A stretch of 16,381 nucleotides of DNA from JADLFV01 sp964471555 (GTDB lineage: Bacteria > Planctomycetota > Phycisphaerae > Phycisphaerales > Phycisphaeraceae). Positions 7,441 through 14,228 of the stretch are shown piece by piece; the stretch's first letter is position 1, and each line of letters starts with the position of its first letter. The notes beneath the pieces were generated by a model. That model saw only the letters and a program-made list of their open reading frames with translations. It had not been told where the DNA came from and did not search any database. Where the stretch lies: assembly GCA_964471555.1 (NCBI GenBank), contig CAYYGM010000097.1:1-16381 (forward strand). The letters run 5' to 3'. A program made the translations under genes and the position numbers.

Positions 7441-8064
7441 ATGGACGAGTCGGTGACCAATCGGGGCGGAATCTACCGCGTGCTCAATGCGCCGTGGGTG
7501 TATTGGACGGCGCGGTTTGTGGCTGCGCCGGGCAGCGCCACGCAACTCAAACGTCGAATGCGGCGCATGGTCCGGCAGATGCCGCCCGCGCAACGGGTGC
7601 TGGACGTGGCGTGCGGACCCGCGTCATGGCTGACAAGCTGCGGCATCGAACCCATCGGTGTGGATCTGATGGAAAACTACGTGCGATTCTACACCCGGCG
7701 CGGCGGGCGCGCGGTGGTGGGAGCCGGCGACAAGCTGCCCTTTGCCGACGAGTCGTTCGACATGGTCTGGTGCGTGGCATTGCTGCATCATCTGCCGGAT
7801 GCGATGGCCCGCCAGACCGTGGCCCAGATGCTGCGCGTCTGTCGCCGGGGCGGCACAGTGACCATCATCGACGGAATCTATCCCGACAAAGCGTGGCATC
7901 ACCCGTTTGCCTGGCTGGTGCGCAAGACGGACCGGGGACAGTTCATGCGCACGCAGCAGCAGATGCAACACCTGCTGGCCGGTTCGCGCGGCGACTGGCA
8001 AATGACCCGCTTCAACCTGGCGCTGACCGTGCTGCCGATGGTGTGGTGCACGATCCGCAAGTGA
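7441..8064 (+). CDS. Class I SAM-dependent methyltransferase (207 aa)
   Basis: A methyltransferase_11-like fold is shown by motif I VLDVACGPAS (residues 53-62), the acidic end of strand 2 in IGVDLMENYV, and GDKLPFADESFDMVWCVALLHHLPD as motifs II/III. The post-motif RVCRRGGTVTIIDGI is strand 5 of the Rossmann fold. The C-terminal LTVLPMVWCTIRK fits the terminal strands, so the gene looks complete at a typical length for a small-molecule methyltransferase. The ATG at 7441 is chosen because the frame before it (open to 7336) would overlap the start of the divergent glycosyltransferase gene and has no domain homology. There is no clear ribosome binding site, which would fit a very short or absent leader. 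It heads the methyltransferase and glycosyltransferase run, 54 bases before the next gene. The acceptor is unknown; a lipid-linked sugar is likely from context. Confidence 0.85.
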   Translation: MDESVTNRGGIYRVLNAPWVYWTARFVAAPGSATQLKRRMRRMVRQMPPAQRVLDVACGPASWLTSCGIEPIGVDLMENYVRFYTRRGGRAVVGAGDKLPFADESFDMVWCVALLHHLPDAMARQTVAQMLRVCRRGGTVTIIDGIYPDKAWHHPFAWLVRKTDRGQFMRTQQQMQHLLAGSRGDWQMTRFNLALTVLPMVWCTIRK

Positions 8065-8118
8065 CAAAATCCGCCCCGCAACCCGCATGGCCTGGGCCGC
8101 CTGCGCTGCTTGACAGCC

Positions 8119-9117
8119 ATGCGTAAACGGGCGACCATCGGCCCATCCATGAGCGAGCTTGCGCCCGGCATCAGCGTCGTCGTTCCGGTCTATCACAGCG
8201 AGCAGTCGTTGCCGCTGCTGGTCCAGCGCACCGAGGCGGTGTTGCGACAACGGGGTCAGCCTTTCGAGATGATCCTGGTCAACGACGGCTCAACCGACGG
8301 AAGCTGGCGGGTCATCACCGAGCTGGCAGCCAAACACGCTTTCGTCCGCGGCTTCGACCTGATGCGCAACTACGGCCAGCACAGCGCCCTGCTCTGCGGC
8401 ATCCGGGCGGCGAACTTCGACACGATCGTCACCATCGACGACGACCTGCAGAACCCGCCGGAAGAAATCCCCAACCTGCTGGATGAACTGGCCAAGGGAT
8501 TTGACGTGGTCTATGGCACACCCCGGCAGGGCCAGCATGGGTTGTGGCGCAACCTGGCGACCTGGGTCACCAAGCGGACGCTGCAAGGGGTGATGGGCGC
8601 CGCCGCGGCGCGTCACGTCAGCGCGTTTCGTGTCTTTCGCGCTTCGCTTCGCCATGCGTTTGCCGACTTCTCCTGCCACGCGGTGTCGATCGATGTCCTG
8701 CTGAGCTGGGGCACGCGGCGTTTCGGGTACGTGCCTGTCCGCTTCGATCCCCGACAGATCGGCCAATCCAATTACACGCTGCGCAAGCTCATCAATTACA
8801 CCTTCGATGTCCTGACCGGCTTCAGCACACTGCCCTTGACACTGGCCAGCTATGTCGGGTTTTTCTTCGCCGTCATTGGGTTGATTCTGCTGGTGTTCGT
8901 GCTGTGCACCTATGTGGTCCGGGGCGGAGCGGTTCACGGCTTCACCTTCATCGCTTCGGTGATCGTGATCTTCTCCGGGGCCCAGCTTTTCGCTCTGGGC
9001 ATGATCGGCGAATACCTGGCCCGGATGCACTGGCGCGCCATGCAGCGGCCGTCCTATGTCGTCGGTCAGCGCAGCGAATCACAGGCCCCCGCATCCACGA
9101 ATCCGCCCACGGAGTGA
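8119..9117 (+). CDS. Family 2 glycosyltransferase, polyprenyl-phosphate sugar synthase-like (332 aa)
   Basis: The N-terminal catalytic domain is GT-A: ISVVVPVYHSE (residues 18-28), EMILVNDGSTDGS, and VTIDDDLQNPPEEIPNLLD, with the metal-binding DDD at 107-109. NYTLRKLINYTFDVLTGFST precedes two C-terminal transmembrane helices (LTLASYVGFFFAVIGLILLV and FTFIASVIVIFSGAQLFALG). The IGEYLARMHWRAMQRPSYVV ending is characteristic of the GtrB/DPM1/ArnC-like subgroup, which transfers a sugar from a nucleotide donor to polyprenyl phosphate. Length is normal for the group. The product would be the donor for a GT-C transferase such as the one at 5785-7416. Start choice is uncertain: ATG at 8119 or 8149, neither with a clear ribosome binding site; the domain begins after both. 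It is 9 bases upstream of the next methyltransferase gene. Confidence 0.92.
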   Translation: MRKRATIGPSMSELAPGISVVVPVYHSEQSLPLLVQRTEAVLRQRGQPFEMILVNDGSTDGSWRVITELAAKHAFVRGFDLMRNYGQHSALLCGIRAANFDTIVTIDDDLQNPPEEIPNLLDELAKGFDVVYGTPRQGQHGLWRNLATWVTKRTLQGVMGAAAARHVSAFRVFRASLRHAFADFSCHAVSIDVLLSWGTRRFGYVPVRFDPRQIGQSNYTLRKLINYTFDVLTGFSTLPLTLASYVGFFFAVIGLILLVFVLCTYVVRGGAVHGFTFIASVIVIFSGAQLFALGMIGEYLARMHWRAMQRPSYVVGQRSESQAPASTNPPTE

Positions 9118-9126
9118 TCGAACACG

Positions 9127-9927
9127 ATGAGCGAACGCTTTCAACCGGAGCAGATTCGACAGTTCTGGACCGACCAGGCGGTGGCCCACGGCGGATCGCC
9201 CGATGCCTCGTGGTCCGATCGCCCGGTGATCGAGATGGAGGTCAGCAACCTCACGCGCTATCTGTCGGACGGCGACCTGGTGCTCGATGCCGGCTGCGCC
9301 AACGGCTGGTCCACCATCGAGTACGCCCAGCAGCACCACGGCGTCCGCGTCCACGGAATCGATTACATCCCGCAGATGATCGACATCGCCCGCAGTCGCC
9401 TCAAGGAACTGAACGCCTCCGTGGCCGAGCGGCTGCGCTTTGACGTGGCGGACATCACCGACCTGCCCATGGCGGACCAAACGTACGACAAGGTGGTGGT
9501 GACGCGGGTGCTGATCAACCTGATGACCTGGCCGATGCAGGCCCAATCGTTGAGCCACTGTCTGCGCGTGCTGAAAAAAGGCGGGTTGCTGCTGCTGTCG
9601 GAAGCAACGTTGCAGGGTTGGCAGTCGTTGAATGCCTTTCGGGCTGAGTGGGGTCTGGAGCCGATCCCGATGCCGCCGTTCAATCAATATCTGGACGAAA
9701 ACCAGGTAATTGAAGCAGCCAGGCCGCAGGCGGAACTGGTGGAGGTGAACAATTTCGCCAGCACCTATTACGTCGGCACGCGCGTGTTCAAGCCGCTGCT
9801 TGATGCGGCCCTGGGCGGGCGCGTGAATGTGGCCGATCCCCTGATGCACTTCAATCGTTTCTTCGCCCAACTGCCGCCGGCAGGGGAATACGGCACGCAG
9901 AAACTTTTCGTCTTTCGCAAGCGGTAA
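9127..9927 (+). CDS. Class I SAM-dependent methyltransferase (266 aa)
   Basis: Motif I is VLDAGCANGWST (residues 52-63), followed by VHGIDYIPQMIDIARSR (strand 2 with the acidic ribose-binding residue), FDVADITDLPMADQTYDKVV and RVLKKGGLLLLSEAT. The N-terminal FQPEQIRQFWTDQAVAHGGS resembles a group of methyltransferases found in polysaccharide biosynthesis clusters in which the acceptor is unknown. The C-terminal third (LDENQVIEAARPQAELVEVN, FASTYYVGTRVFKPLL, then KLFVFRKR) is a normal cap and last strand. The gene starts 9 bases after the glycosyltransferase stop, and its TAA is directly followed by the ATG of the next gene, so translational coupling is likely. Substrate cannot be read from sequence; methylation of a sugar on the lipid-linked glycan is the contextual guess. 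Confidence 0.88.
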   Translation: MSERFQPEQIRQFWTDQAVAHGGSPDASWSDRPVIEMEVSNLTRYLSDGDLVLDAGCANGWSTIEYAQQHHGVRVHGIDYIPQMIDIARSRLKELNASVAERLRFDVADITDLPMADQTYDKVVVTRVLINLMTWPMQAQSLSHCLRVLKKGGLLLLSEATLQGWQSLNAFRAEWGLEPIPMPPFNQYLDENQVIEAARPQAELVEVNNFASTYYVGTRVFKPLLDAALGGRVNVADPLMHFNRFFAQLPPAGEYGTQKLFVFRKR

Positions 9928-10725
9928 ATGGTGAAGGCCCAAGCGCAGCATTCAGAACCCGGCGGGTACGACGCAGCTTACTTCCAGATGCTGGCGGCGG
10001 CGGAGGATCGTCACTTCTGGTTCACCGCCCGCAATCGCGTGATCGCTGCAATCGTGGAGCAACTGGTGCGCGATCGGCCCGCAGGCTACCGCGTGCTGGA
10101 AGTCGGCTGCGGCACCGGGAACGTGTTGCGCGTGCTGGAGGATAAATGTCGCGGGGCGATGGTGATCGGCGCGGACCTGTTCGATGAGGGCTTGGACATC
10201 GCCCGCAAGCGGGTGCAATGCCCGTTGCTGCGGATGGACGTGAGCCGGCCGGCGTTTGATCAGCCCTTCGATCTGTTGTGCGCTTTCGATGTGCTGGAGC
10301 ATATCGCCGACGACGCGGCCGCCCTGTCGCATTTGCATGCCGGTTTGAAACCCGGCGGCTCGCTGCTGTTGACGGTTCCCGCTTCGATGAGCCTTTGGAG
10401 CTACTTCGACGTGGCAGCCCACCATTGCCGACGATACGAAGCGGCCCAGTTGCATGAGCGTATGACGACCGCGGGATTCGAGGTGGATTACCTGACGCCG
10501 TTCATGGCGGTGATGGCGCCGCTGATTCGGCTGGCGCGTCGTCGCCAGGCGCCGCAGGCGCAACAACAGGTAGCCAAAGAGTTGCGGGTCGTCCCGGGGG
10601 TCAATGGGTTGCTCAAGCTGATGCTGGCATGGGAGCGGCCGCTGATCCGCAGACGTCGCCGCCTGCCGTTTGGCTCATCGCTGCTGGCTGTCGCCCATCG
10701 TCCGGGGGCGTCGGCCTCCGGCTGA
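9928..10725 (+). CDS. Class I SAM-dependent methyltransferase (265 aa)
   Basis: EDRHFWFTARNRVI near the N-terminus, then VLEVGCGTGN (residues 56-65, motif I), VIGADLFDEGLDIARKR, FDLLCAFDVLEHIADD and LKPGGSLLLTVPA place this in the group of methyltransferases common in glycan and lipid clusters. ASMSLWSYFDVAAHHCRRY after motif VI is a familiar substrate-side element of that group. The C-terminal region (about 175-250) has a hydrophobic FMAVMAPLIRLARRR and a basic tail, which may lie along the membrane. The ATG follows the preceding TAA without a gap; a GTG at 9931 is a less likely start. This is the last gene of the plus-strand run that begins at 7441; 184 bases separate it from the next gene. 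Confidence 0.88.
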   Translation: MVKAQAQHSEPGGYDAAYFQMLAAAEDRHFWFTARNRVIAAIVEQLVRDRPAGYRVLEVGCGTGNVLRVLEDKCRGAMVIGADLFDEGLDIARKRVQCPLLRMDVSRPAFDQPFDLLCAFDVLEHIADDAAALSHLHAGLKPGGSLLLTVPASMSLWSYFDVAAHHCRRYEAAQLHERMTTAGFEVDYLTPFMAVMAPLIRLARRRQAPQAQQQVAKELRVVPGVNGLLKLMLAWERPLIRRRRRLPFGSSLLAVAHRPGASASG

Positions 10726-10780
10726 ACCAGTCGGTCTTGACTGACTATAGATGCTTTCCTGGGCGGCGTCGGCATCTCAA

Positions 10781-10801
10781 AAGCTCAATTTTCAAGAGCT
10801 T
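10781..10801. promoter_or_regulatory. Inverted repeat upstream of the HprK/PEPCK-like gene
   Basis: AAGCTC (10781-10786) and GAGCTT (10796-10801) are perfect 6-bp arms around AATTTTCAA. There is no T run after it, so an operator is more likely than a terminator. It lies in the 184-base gap 10726-10909, in which I see no convincing promoter; TTGACT at 10737-10742 has no -10 at normal spacing, although TATAGA occurs at 10746-10751. Confidence 0.3.
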
Positions 10802-10909
10802 ACAGTTGCCCCCCTTCCTCAAAAAATCTTGGGTCACAGCGAAGCCCGTGCCCTGGTGGCGGCATACGATTGGCCACGCGGTTTTTCGATTCACACCCAA
10901 GGAGTTGCC

Positions 10910-12811
10910 ATGCCTGGTTTGATGGACGACGTGTTAGCCCGGATCAACCTGCCCGCCGAAGCCAGCGAGCTGCTCAGCAAAGCGCCGTCGGTGATCGTGG
11001 CGCACGATGTCAAGTCGCTGCTTGAGTTGGCCGTGCGCGATGCCGGGGCCGATGGCTTTCACGAAGTGGCCTACGACGTGCCCGGGCACGGTCGCGTGGT
11101 CGAGGCCCGGGTCTGCCGCGTGCGCAATGGCATTTCCGCCAATTATCTCGAGCCGTACATGCGGCGACGTGATCCGGACTGCATGGTCATCGGCGACGAC
11201 AAGCCCACCAACAAGCCTCGCTTCGCTGACCGCTATGGCAAGCCTTTCGACGCCCTGCGGCAGGAGACATTCGACTGGCTGGCCGAGCAGGAACTGGCGG
11301 TGTTTCCGTTCATCGCGGGTGCTGCTGACGAAGGCATGAACGCCCTGGTGATCGCCCCCGCCAATGCCGGGTTCTTCGCCATGGGCCTGGCCCTGTTGCA
11401 GGGCATCCTCAGCGCCGATCAGGTGCCCGAAGGCTACACCCCGCGGGCCATCATCTACGTCGCCCCGCCTTTCCGTCACACGCACTTCGACGGCCGCCAG
11501 ATCGTCGTGCACAACCGCCGCGACAACCTGCACGAACTGTTCAGCTACAACCTCTACCCCGGCCCGTCAGCGAAAAAGGGCATCTACGGTGTGCTGATCA
11601 ACCTCGGCGAAAAGGACGGCTGGATCACCGCCCACTGCTCCGCATGCGTGGTCGTCACGCCCTATGACAACCACGTCACCATCATGCACGAAGGCGCCAG
11701 CGGCGGCGGCAAGAGCGAGATGCTCGAGCAGATCCACCGTGAAGATGATGGCCGGCTGCTGCTGGGCCGCAACGTCGTGACCGATGAAACACGCCACCTG
11801 GCTCTGGCCCGTGGTTGCGAGTTGCGCCCCGTGGCCGATGACATGGCCCTGTGCCCCAGCGATCTGCAGATCCCCGCCACCAAAAAGCTCACGCTCGTCG
11901 ATGCGGAAGATGCCTGGTTTGTCCGTGTCAATCACATCGACCGCTACGGCACCGACCCGCACCTGGAACGACTGACCGCCAGCCCCGAGCAGCCGCTGTT
12001 GTTTCTCAACATCGATGCCGTGCCGCACTCGCGGGCCCTGATCTGGGAGCACATGCAGGACGAGCCGGGCGTGGCGTGTCCCAACCCGCGCGTCATCCTG
12101 CCGCGGCAGATTGTGCCCGGCGTGGTTGATGGGCCGGTCACCGTGGACATCCGCAGCTTCGGCGTGCGCACCCCGCCCTGCACGGCGGAGAATCCGTCCT
12201 ACGGCATCCTCGGCTTCCTGCACATCCTGCCGCCGGCCCTGGCGTGGTTGTGGCGGCTGGTCGCCCCGCGCGGTTACGCCAACCCTTCCATCACCAGCAG
12301 CGGCGAGCTATCCAGCGAAGGCGTCGGATCGTACTGGCCCTTCGCCACCGGCCGCCGCGTGGACCAGGCCAACCTCCTGTTCAAACAGTTCTTCGCCACC
12401 ACCAACACCCTGTTCGTCCTGCTGCCCAATCAGCACGTGGGCGCCTGGAAGGTGGGCTTCATGCCCGAGTGGATTGCCCGCGAATACCTCGCCCGCCGCG
12501 GTCAGGCCCCCTTCCGTCCCGAGCAGATCACACCGGCCCGTTGTTCCCTTGCCGGCTGGACGCTATCCAGCATGCAGGTGGAAGGTTCGCAGCTCAGCCG
12601 CTGGTTCCTCGCCGTCGAGACGCAGCCGGAGGTTGGCCCGGATGCCTACGACCAGGGCGCAGCCATGCTCCGCAATTTCTTCCACGAGCAGCTAAGCCAG
12701 TACCTCGAAGACGACCTGCTGCCCGGCGCTCGCCAGGTGATCGAAGCCTGCCTCCAGAACGCCAGCGTCGATGACTATCACAACTTCACCGAAACTTTGG
12801 CCATCGGCTGA
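10910..12811 (+). CDS. DUF4914-like protein with HprK/PEPCK-type P-loop (633 aa)
   Basis: This is a large soluble protein with no signal peptide or membrane helix. The central motif EGASGGGKSEM (P-loop GASGGGKS, residues 262-269) matches the G-x-S-G-x-G-K-S/T form peculiar to HPr kinase and PEP carboxykinase. About 40 residues later, RPVADDMAL (VADD at 308-311) resembles the VADD / IGDD second metal-binding motif of those enzymes. FVLLPNQHVGAWKVGFMP (about residue 500) is a further conserved-looking stretch. By recall, the whole protein resembles the uncharacterised DUF4914 family at full length; I could not search for it. I infer a nucleotide-binding kinase or carboxykinase-like enzyme with unknown substrate. 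The ATG at 10910 has AAGGAG 5 bases upstream; the frame is open to 10751, but that extension has no ribosome binding site. The gene is isolated, with neighbours of unrelated function. Confidence 0.88.
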   Translation: MPGLMDDVLARINLPAEASELLSKAPSVIVAHDVKSLLELAVRDAGADGFHEVAYDVPGHGRVVEARVCRVRNGISANYLEPYMRRRDPDCMVIGDDKPTNKPRFADRYGKPFDALRQETFDWLAEQELAVFPFIAGAADEGMNALVIAPANAGFFAMGLALLQGILSADQVPEGYTPRAIIYVAPPFRHTHFDGRQIVVHNRRDNLHELFSYNLYPGPSAKKGIYGVLINLGEKDGWITAHCSACVVVTPYDNHVTIMHEGASGGGKSEMLEQIHREDDGRLLLGRNVVTDETRHLALARGCELRPVADDMALCPSDLQIPATKKLTLVDAEDAWFVRVNHIDRYGTDPHLERLTASPEQPLLFLNIDAVPHSRALIWEHMQDEPGVACPNPRVILPRQIVPGVVDGPVTVDIRSFGVRTPPCTAENPSYGILGFLHILPPALAWLWRLVAPRGYANPSITSSGELSSEGVGSYWPFATGRRVDQANLLFKQFFATTNTLFVLLPNQHVGAWKVGFMPEWIAREYLARRGQAPFRPEQITPARCSLAGWTLSSMQVEGSQLSRWFLAVETQPEVGPDAYDQGAAMLRNFFHEQLSQYLEDDLLPGARQVIEACLQNASVDDYHNFTETLAIG

Positions 12812-13115
12812 GACGCCCGACGGGCACATGGTTGTCAAGCCCGACTGTCGAAATGTTGCCTGCCCGGGTACGCAAAAGGTTGAGCATCAGCAGCAGGTCA
12901 GCAGGTCAAAGCCGCGTCGGGCTGTAGCCGGCGTCGCTCCCGGACCTGTCGAAATCCGTGCACCGGGCCCCACCGCTGAAGGAATTGTTGAAACAATAGG
13001 CAAACTGCTGTGGATAGGTGCCTTGCCTGGCGCGCGATATTCCATCGATAAACTATTCAGCAGCCCATGCACGGCTATAATGGCCGAACGGAAGGGAGTC
13101 AGGAGAAGCGCCCTC
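12812..13115. other. Intergenic stretch with palindromes and a promoter, no gene
   Basis: These 304 bases lie between the HprK/PEPCK-like gene and the prepilin-like gene. GCCCG-A-CGGGC at 12815-12825 directly follows the stop codon but lacks a T run, so it is at best a weak terminator. AGCAGGTC is tandemly repeated near 12892-12907. ATTGTT (12984-12989) and AACAAT (12992-12997) form a perfect inverted repeat around GA, a possible operator. The frame of the prepilin gene is open through this stretch but its translation has no recognisable features. Confidence 0.5.
13076..13081 (+). promoter_or_regulatory. Consensus -10 TATAAT before prepilin-like gene
   Basis: TATAAT is a perfect -10 hexamer, placing the transcription start near 13088. 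That is ahead of the AGGAGA ribosome binding site at 13101-13106 and the ATG at 13116. The -35 region at normal spacing (CTATTC, 13053-13058) is poor. The position supports 13116 rather than the in-frame ATG at 13080, which overlaps the hexamer. Confidence 0.45.
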
Positions 13116-13838
13116 ATGCTCATTGCTTTCAGTAGATCCCAGCAGACCGGCCGGGGATTTACCTTGATTGAAATTCTCGTGGTCATCTCGATCATTGCGA
13201 TTCTCATCGGGATCATCCTGCCCGCCCTGGCCAAGGCCCGCGAGTCCGCCCGCGAGGTCAAGTGCCGCAGCAACCAGCGGCAGATCGGCATCGCCATCGA
13301 GGCCTACGGCGTGGACCACAAGGGCCGCATGCCCGACTCCGGCTCCGACGGCGCCTGGGGCGACCTGGCGACACGAGGACTGGCCCCATACTTCGCCTAT
13401 TCATTGCAGTCCGTGATCAAAACCGGCGATTTCGTCTGGCTATGTCCAACCCATGAATTCGAGTGGACTGGCAACTGGACCTCCAGCTACGGCTACAACG
13501 TGCAGTACCTGGTTGAACCCGGCCCCGACTACCCTCACGCCGGGTGGAACGGCGTCACCAAACCGGTCAACCTCGGCATCCTCTCCTCGCTCATCGATAA
13601 ACCCTCCGAAAAACTCGTCACCATCGACCACACCGCCCCCGCCGGCAACGGCTATCTCTGGACCTACGTGACCCGCCCCGGCGACACCAACAACGTCGAC
13701 GGCTTCGGCCGCCCCGATTTCCGCCACTCCAAACGCGCCAACGTCCTCTTCGCCGACAGCCACGTCGAGCCGATGGATTCAGCCATCAACGACGTCGCCC
13801 AGGAGCAGCGCTACTGGGATCCCCGCAAGCCGAAATGA
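13116..13838 (+). CDS. Prepilin-like exported protein with C-terminal H-x9-D motif (240 aa)
   Basis: A short leader (residues 1-14, ending TGRG) precedes FTLIEILVVISIIAILIGII, with the conserved Glu at 19 (mature position 5): the type IV prepilin N-methylation/cleavage signal plus hydrophobic helix. PALAKARESAREVKCRSNQR follows the helix as in type II secretion pseudopilin-like proteins. The C-terminus has RHSKRANVLFADSHVEPMD, the planctomycete H-x9-DG motif in which the usual Gly is Ser here. Proteins of this type are encoded in tens to hundreds of copies in planctomycete genomes and their individual roles are unknown; inner-membrane anchoring facing the periplasm is expected. The ATG at 13116 has AGGAGA 9 bases upstream and a TATAAT 34 bases upstream. 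The frame extends back into the preceding gene, which I reject as start. No terminator is visible after the stop. Confidence 0.9.
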   Translation: MLIAFSRSQQTGRGFTLIEILVVISIIAILIGIILPALAKARESAREVKCRSNQRQIGIAIEAYGVDHKGRMPDSGSDGAWGDLATRGLAPYFAYSLQSVIKTGDFVWLCPTHEFEWTGNWTSSYGYNVQYLVEPGPDYPHAGWNGVTKPVNLGILSSLIDKPSEKLVTIDHTAPAGNGYLWTYVTRPGDTNNVDGFGRPDFRHSKRANVLFADSHVEPMDSAINDVAQEQRYWDPRKPK

Positions 13839-13865
13839 GGGCAGGGAGTAGGCAGTAGGGAGTAG

Positions 13866-13967
13866 GTCCGCAAGCTCATCCAATAGCCGGCGAGCTACGC
13901 CAAGCTGCGTGATGGCGGCGATCTGTTGATCGTCCCCAAACTCATCCAATAGCCGGCGAGCTACGCC
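13866..13967 (+). repeat. Tandem duplication, 36-bp copies with 66-bp period
   Basis: The segment at 13866-13901 recurs at 13932-13967 with two mismatches; 27 bases are identical (13875-13901 and 13941-13967, starting CTCATCCAATAGCC). The 66-bp period is a multiple of three, and both copies read VxKLIQ-stop in the same frame. The second copy alone is completed into the hairpin listed below. Confidence 0.75.
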
Positions 13968-13974
13968 TCGCCGG
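13953..13974. repeat. REP-like hairpin
   Basis: CCGGCGAG (13953-13960) and CTCGCCGG (13967-13974) are perfect 8-bp arms around CTACGC. The upstream copy of the repeat has the left arm but not the right. The form resembles repetitive extragenic palindromes; genome-wide copy number was not checked. No T run follows, so it is not a classical terminator. Confidence 0.45.
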
Positions 13975-14228
13975 ACACCCGCCCCGCGTCGCAGCCCGAC
14001 TATCACCCTGTTGACTTTCTCAAAGACTACTTCGCCAGCCACCGCCCCGCCGTGACCACCTTCCGGCGCACCGTCAACCACCGCCTGGCCCGCGCCGGTT
14101 GATCTCCTGGCGACCTTCACTTTTCACTTTACCCCCAATGAAGTCAGCCACGCCCTGGCCAGTGATCCGTCCTGATCCTTATCCGCACCTACACCCTAAC
14201 TGATTAAACAAGTTATTTTTCCTTTTCT

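Larger units (their letters stand above)
13866..14102 (+). pseudogene. Decayed coding fragment of unknown family
   Basis: One frame reads through two internal TAG codons (13884 and 13950) to a TGA at 14100-14102. It gives SYAKLRDGGDLLIVPKLIQ, then after the second stop PDYHPVDFLKDYFASHRPAV followed by TTFRRTVNHRLARAG. Codons of the last part (13995-14102) are strongly G/C in third position, as in functional genes nearby. There is no start codon with a ribosome binding site. After the TGA a shifted frame gives another coding-like stretch ending near 14170 (FTPNEVSHALASDPS). I do not recognise the family; chance coding-like composition in a G+C-rich genome is the main alternative. Confidence 0.35.
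13839..14228. other. Repeat-bearing intergenic stretch with gene relict
   Basis: These 390 bases separate two genes that converge. They begin with an imperfect heptamer array (GGGAGTA, GGCAGTA, GGGAGTA at about 13845-13865). A duplicated 36-bp segment, a REP-like hairpin and a coding-like relict follow and are listed separately. The last part, about 14103-14228, becomes AT-rich toward the accessory gene and ends in pyrimidine runs; I see no terminator hairpin there. Confidence 0.5.

Noticed and set aside
10751..10909. 53-residue N-terminal extension of the HprK/PEPCK-like protein
   Set aside because: AAGGAG is correctly spaced for the ATG at 10910, while the earlier ATG has no ribosome binding site and encodes unstructured sequence.
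12771..13115. N-terminal extension of the prepilin-like protein back into the preceding gene
   Set aside because: Prepilin leaders are short; the extension would bury the cleavage site 130 residues in, and a TATAAT and a ribosome binding site lie just before 13116.
13845..13974. Possible CRISPR array
   Set aside because: There are only two copies of a repeat with a 30-base interval, and the repeat is in frame with a coding relict; no further copies and no cas genes.
14139..14204. Short plus-strand ORF starting MKSATPWPVIRPDPYPHLHP
   Set aside because: It has 21 codons, no ribosome binding site and no known motif; a competing frame there looks more coding-like as part of the relict.
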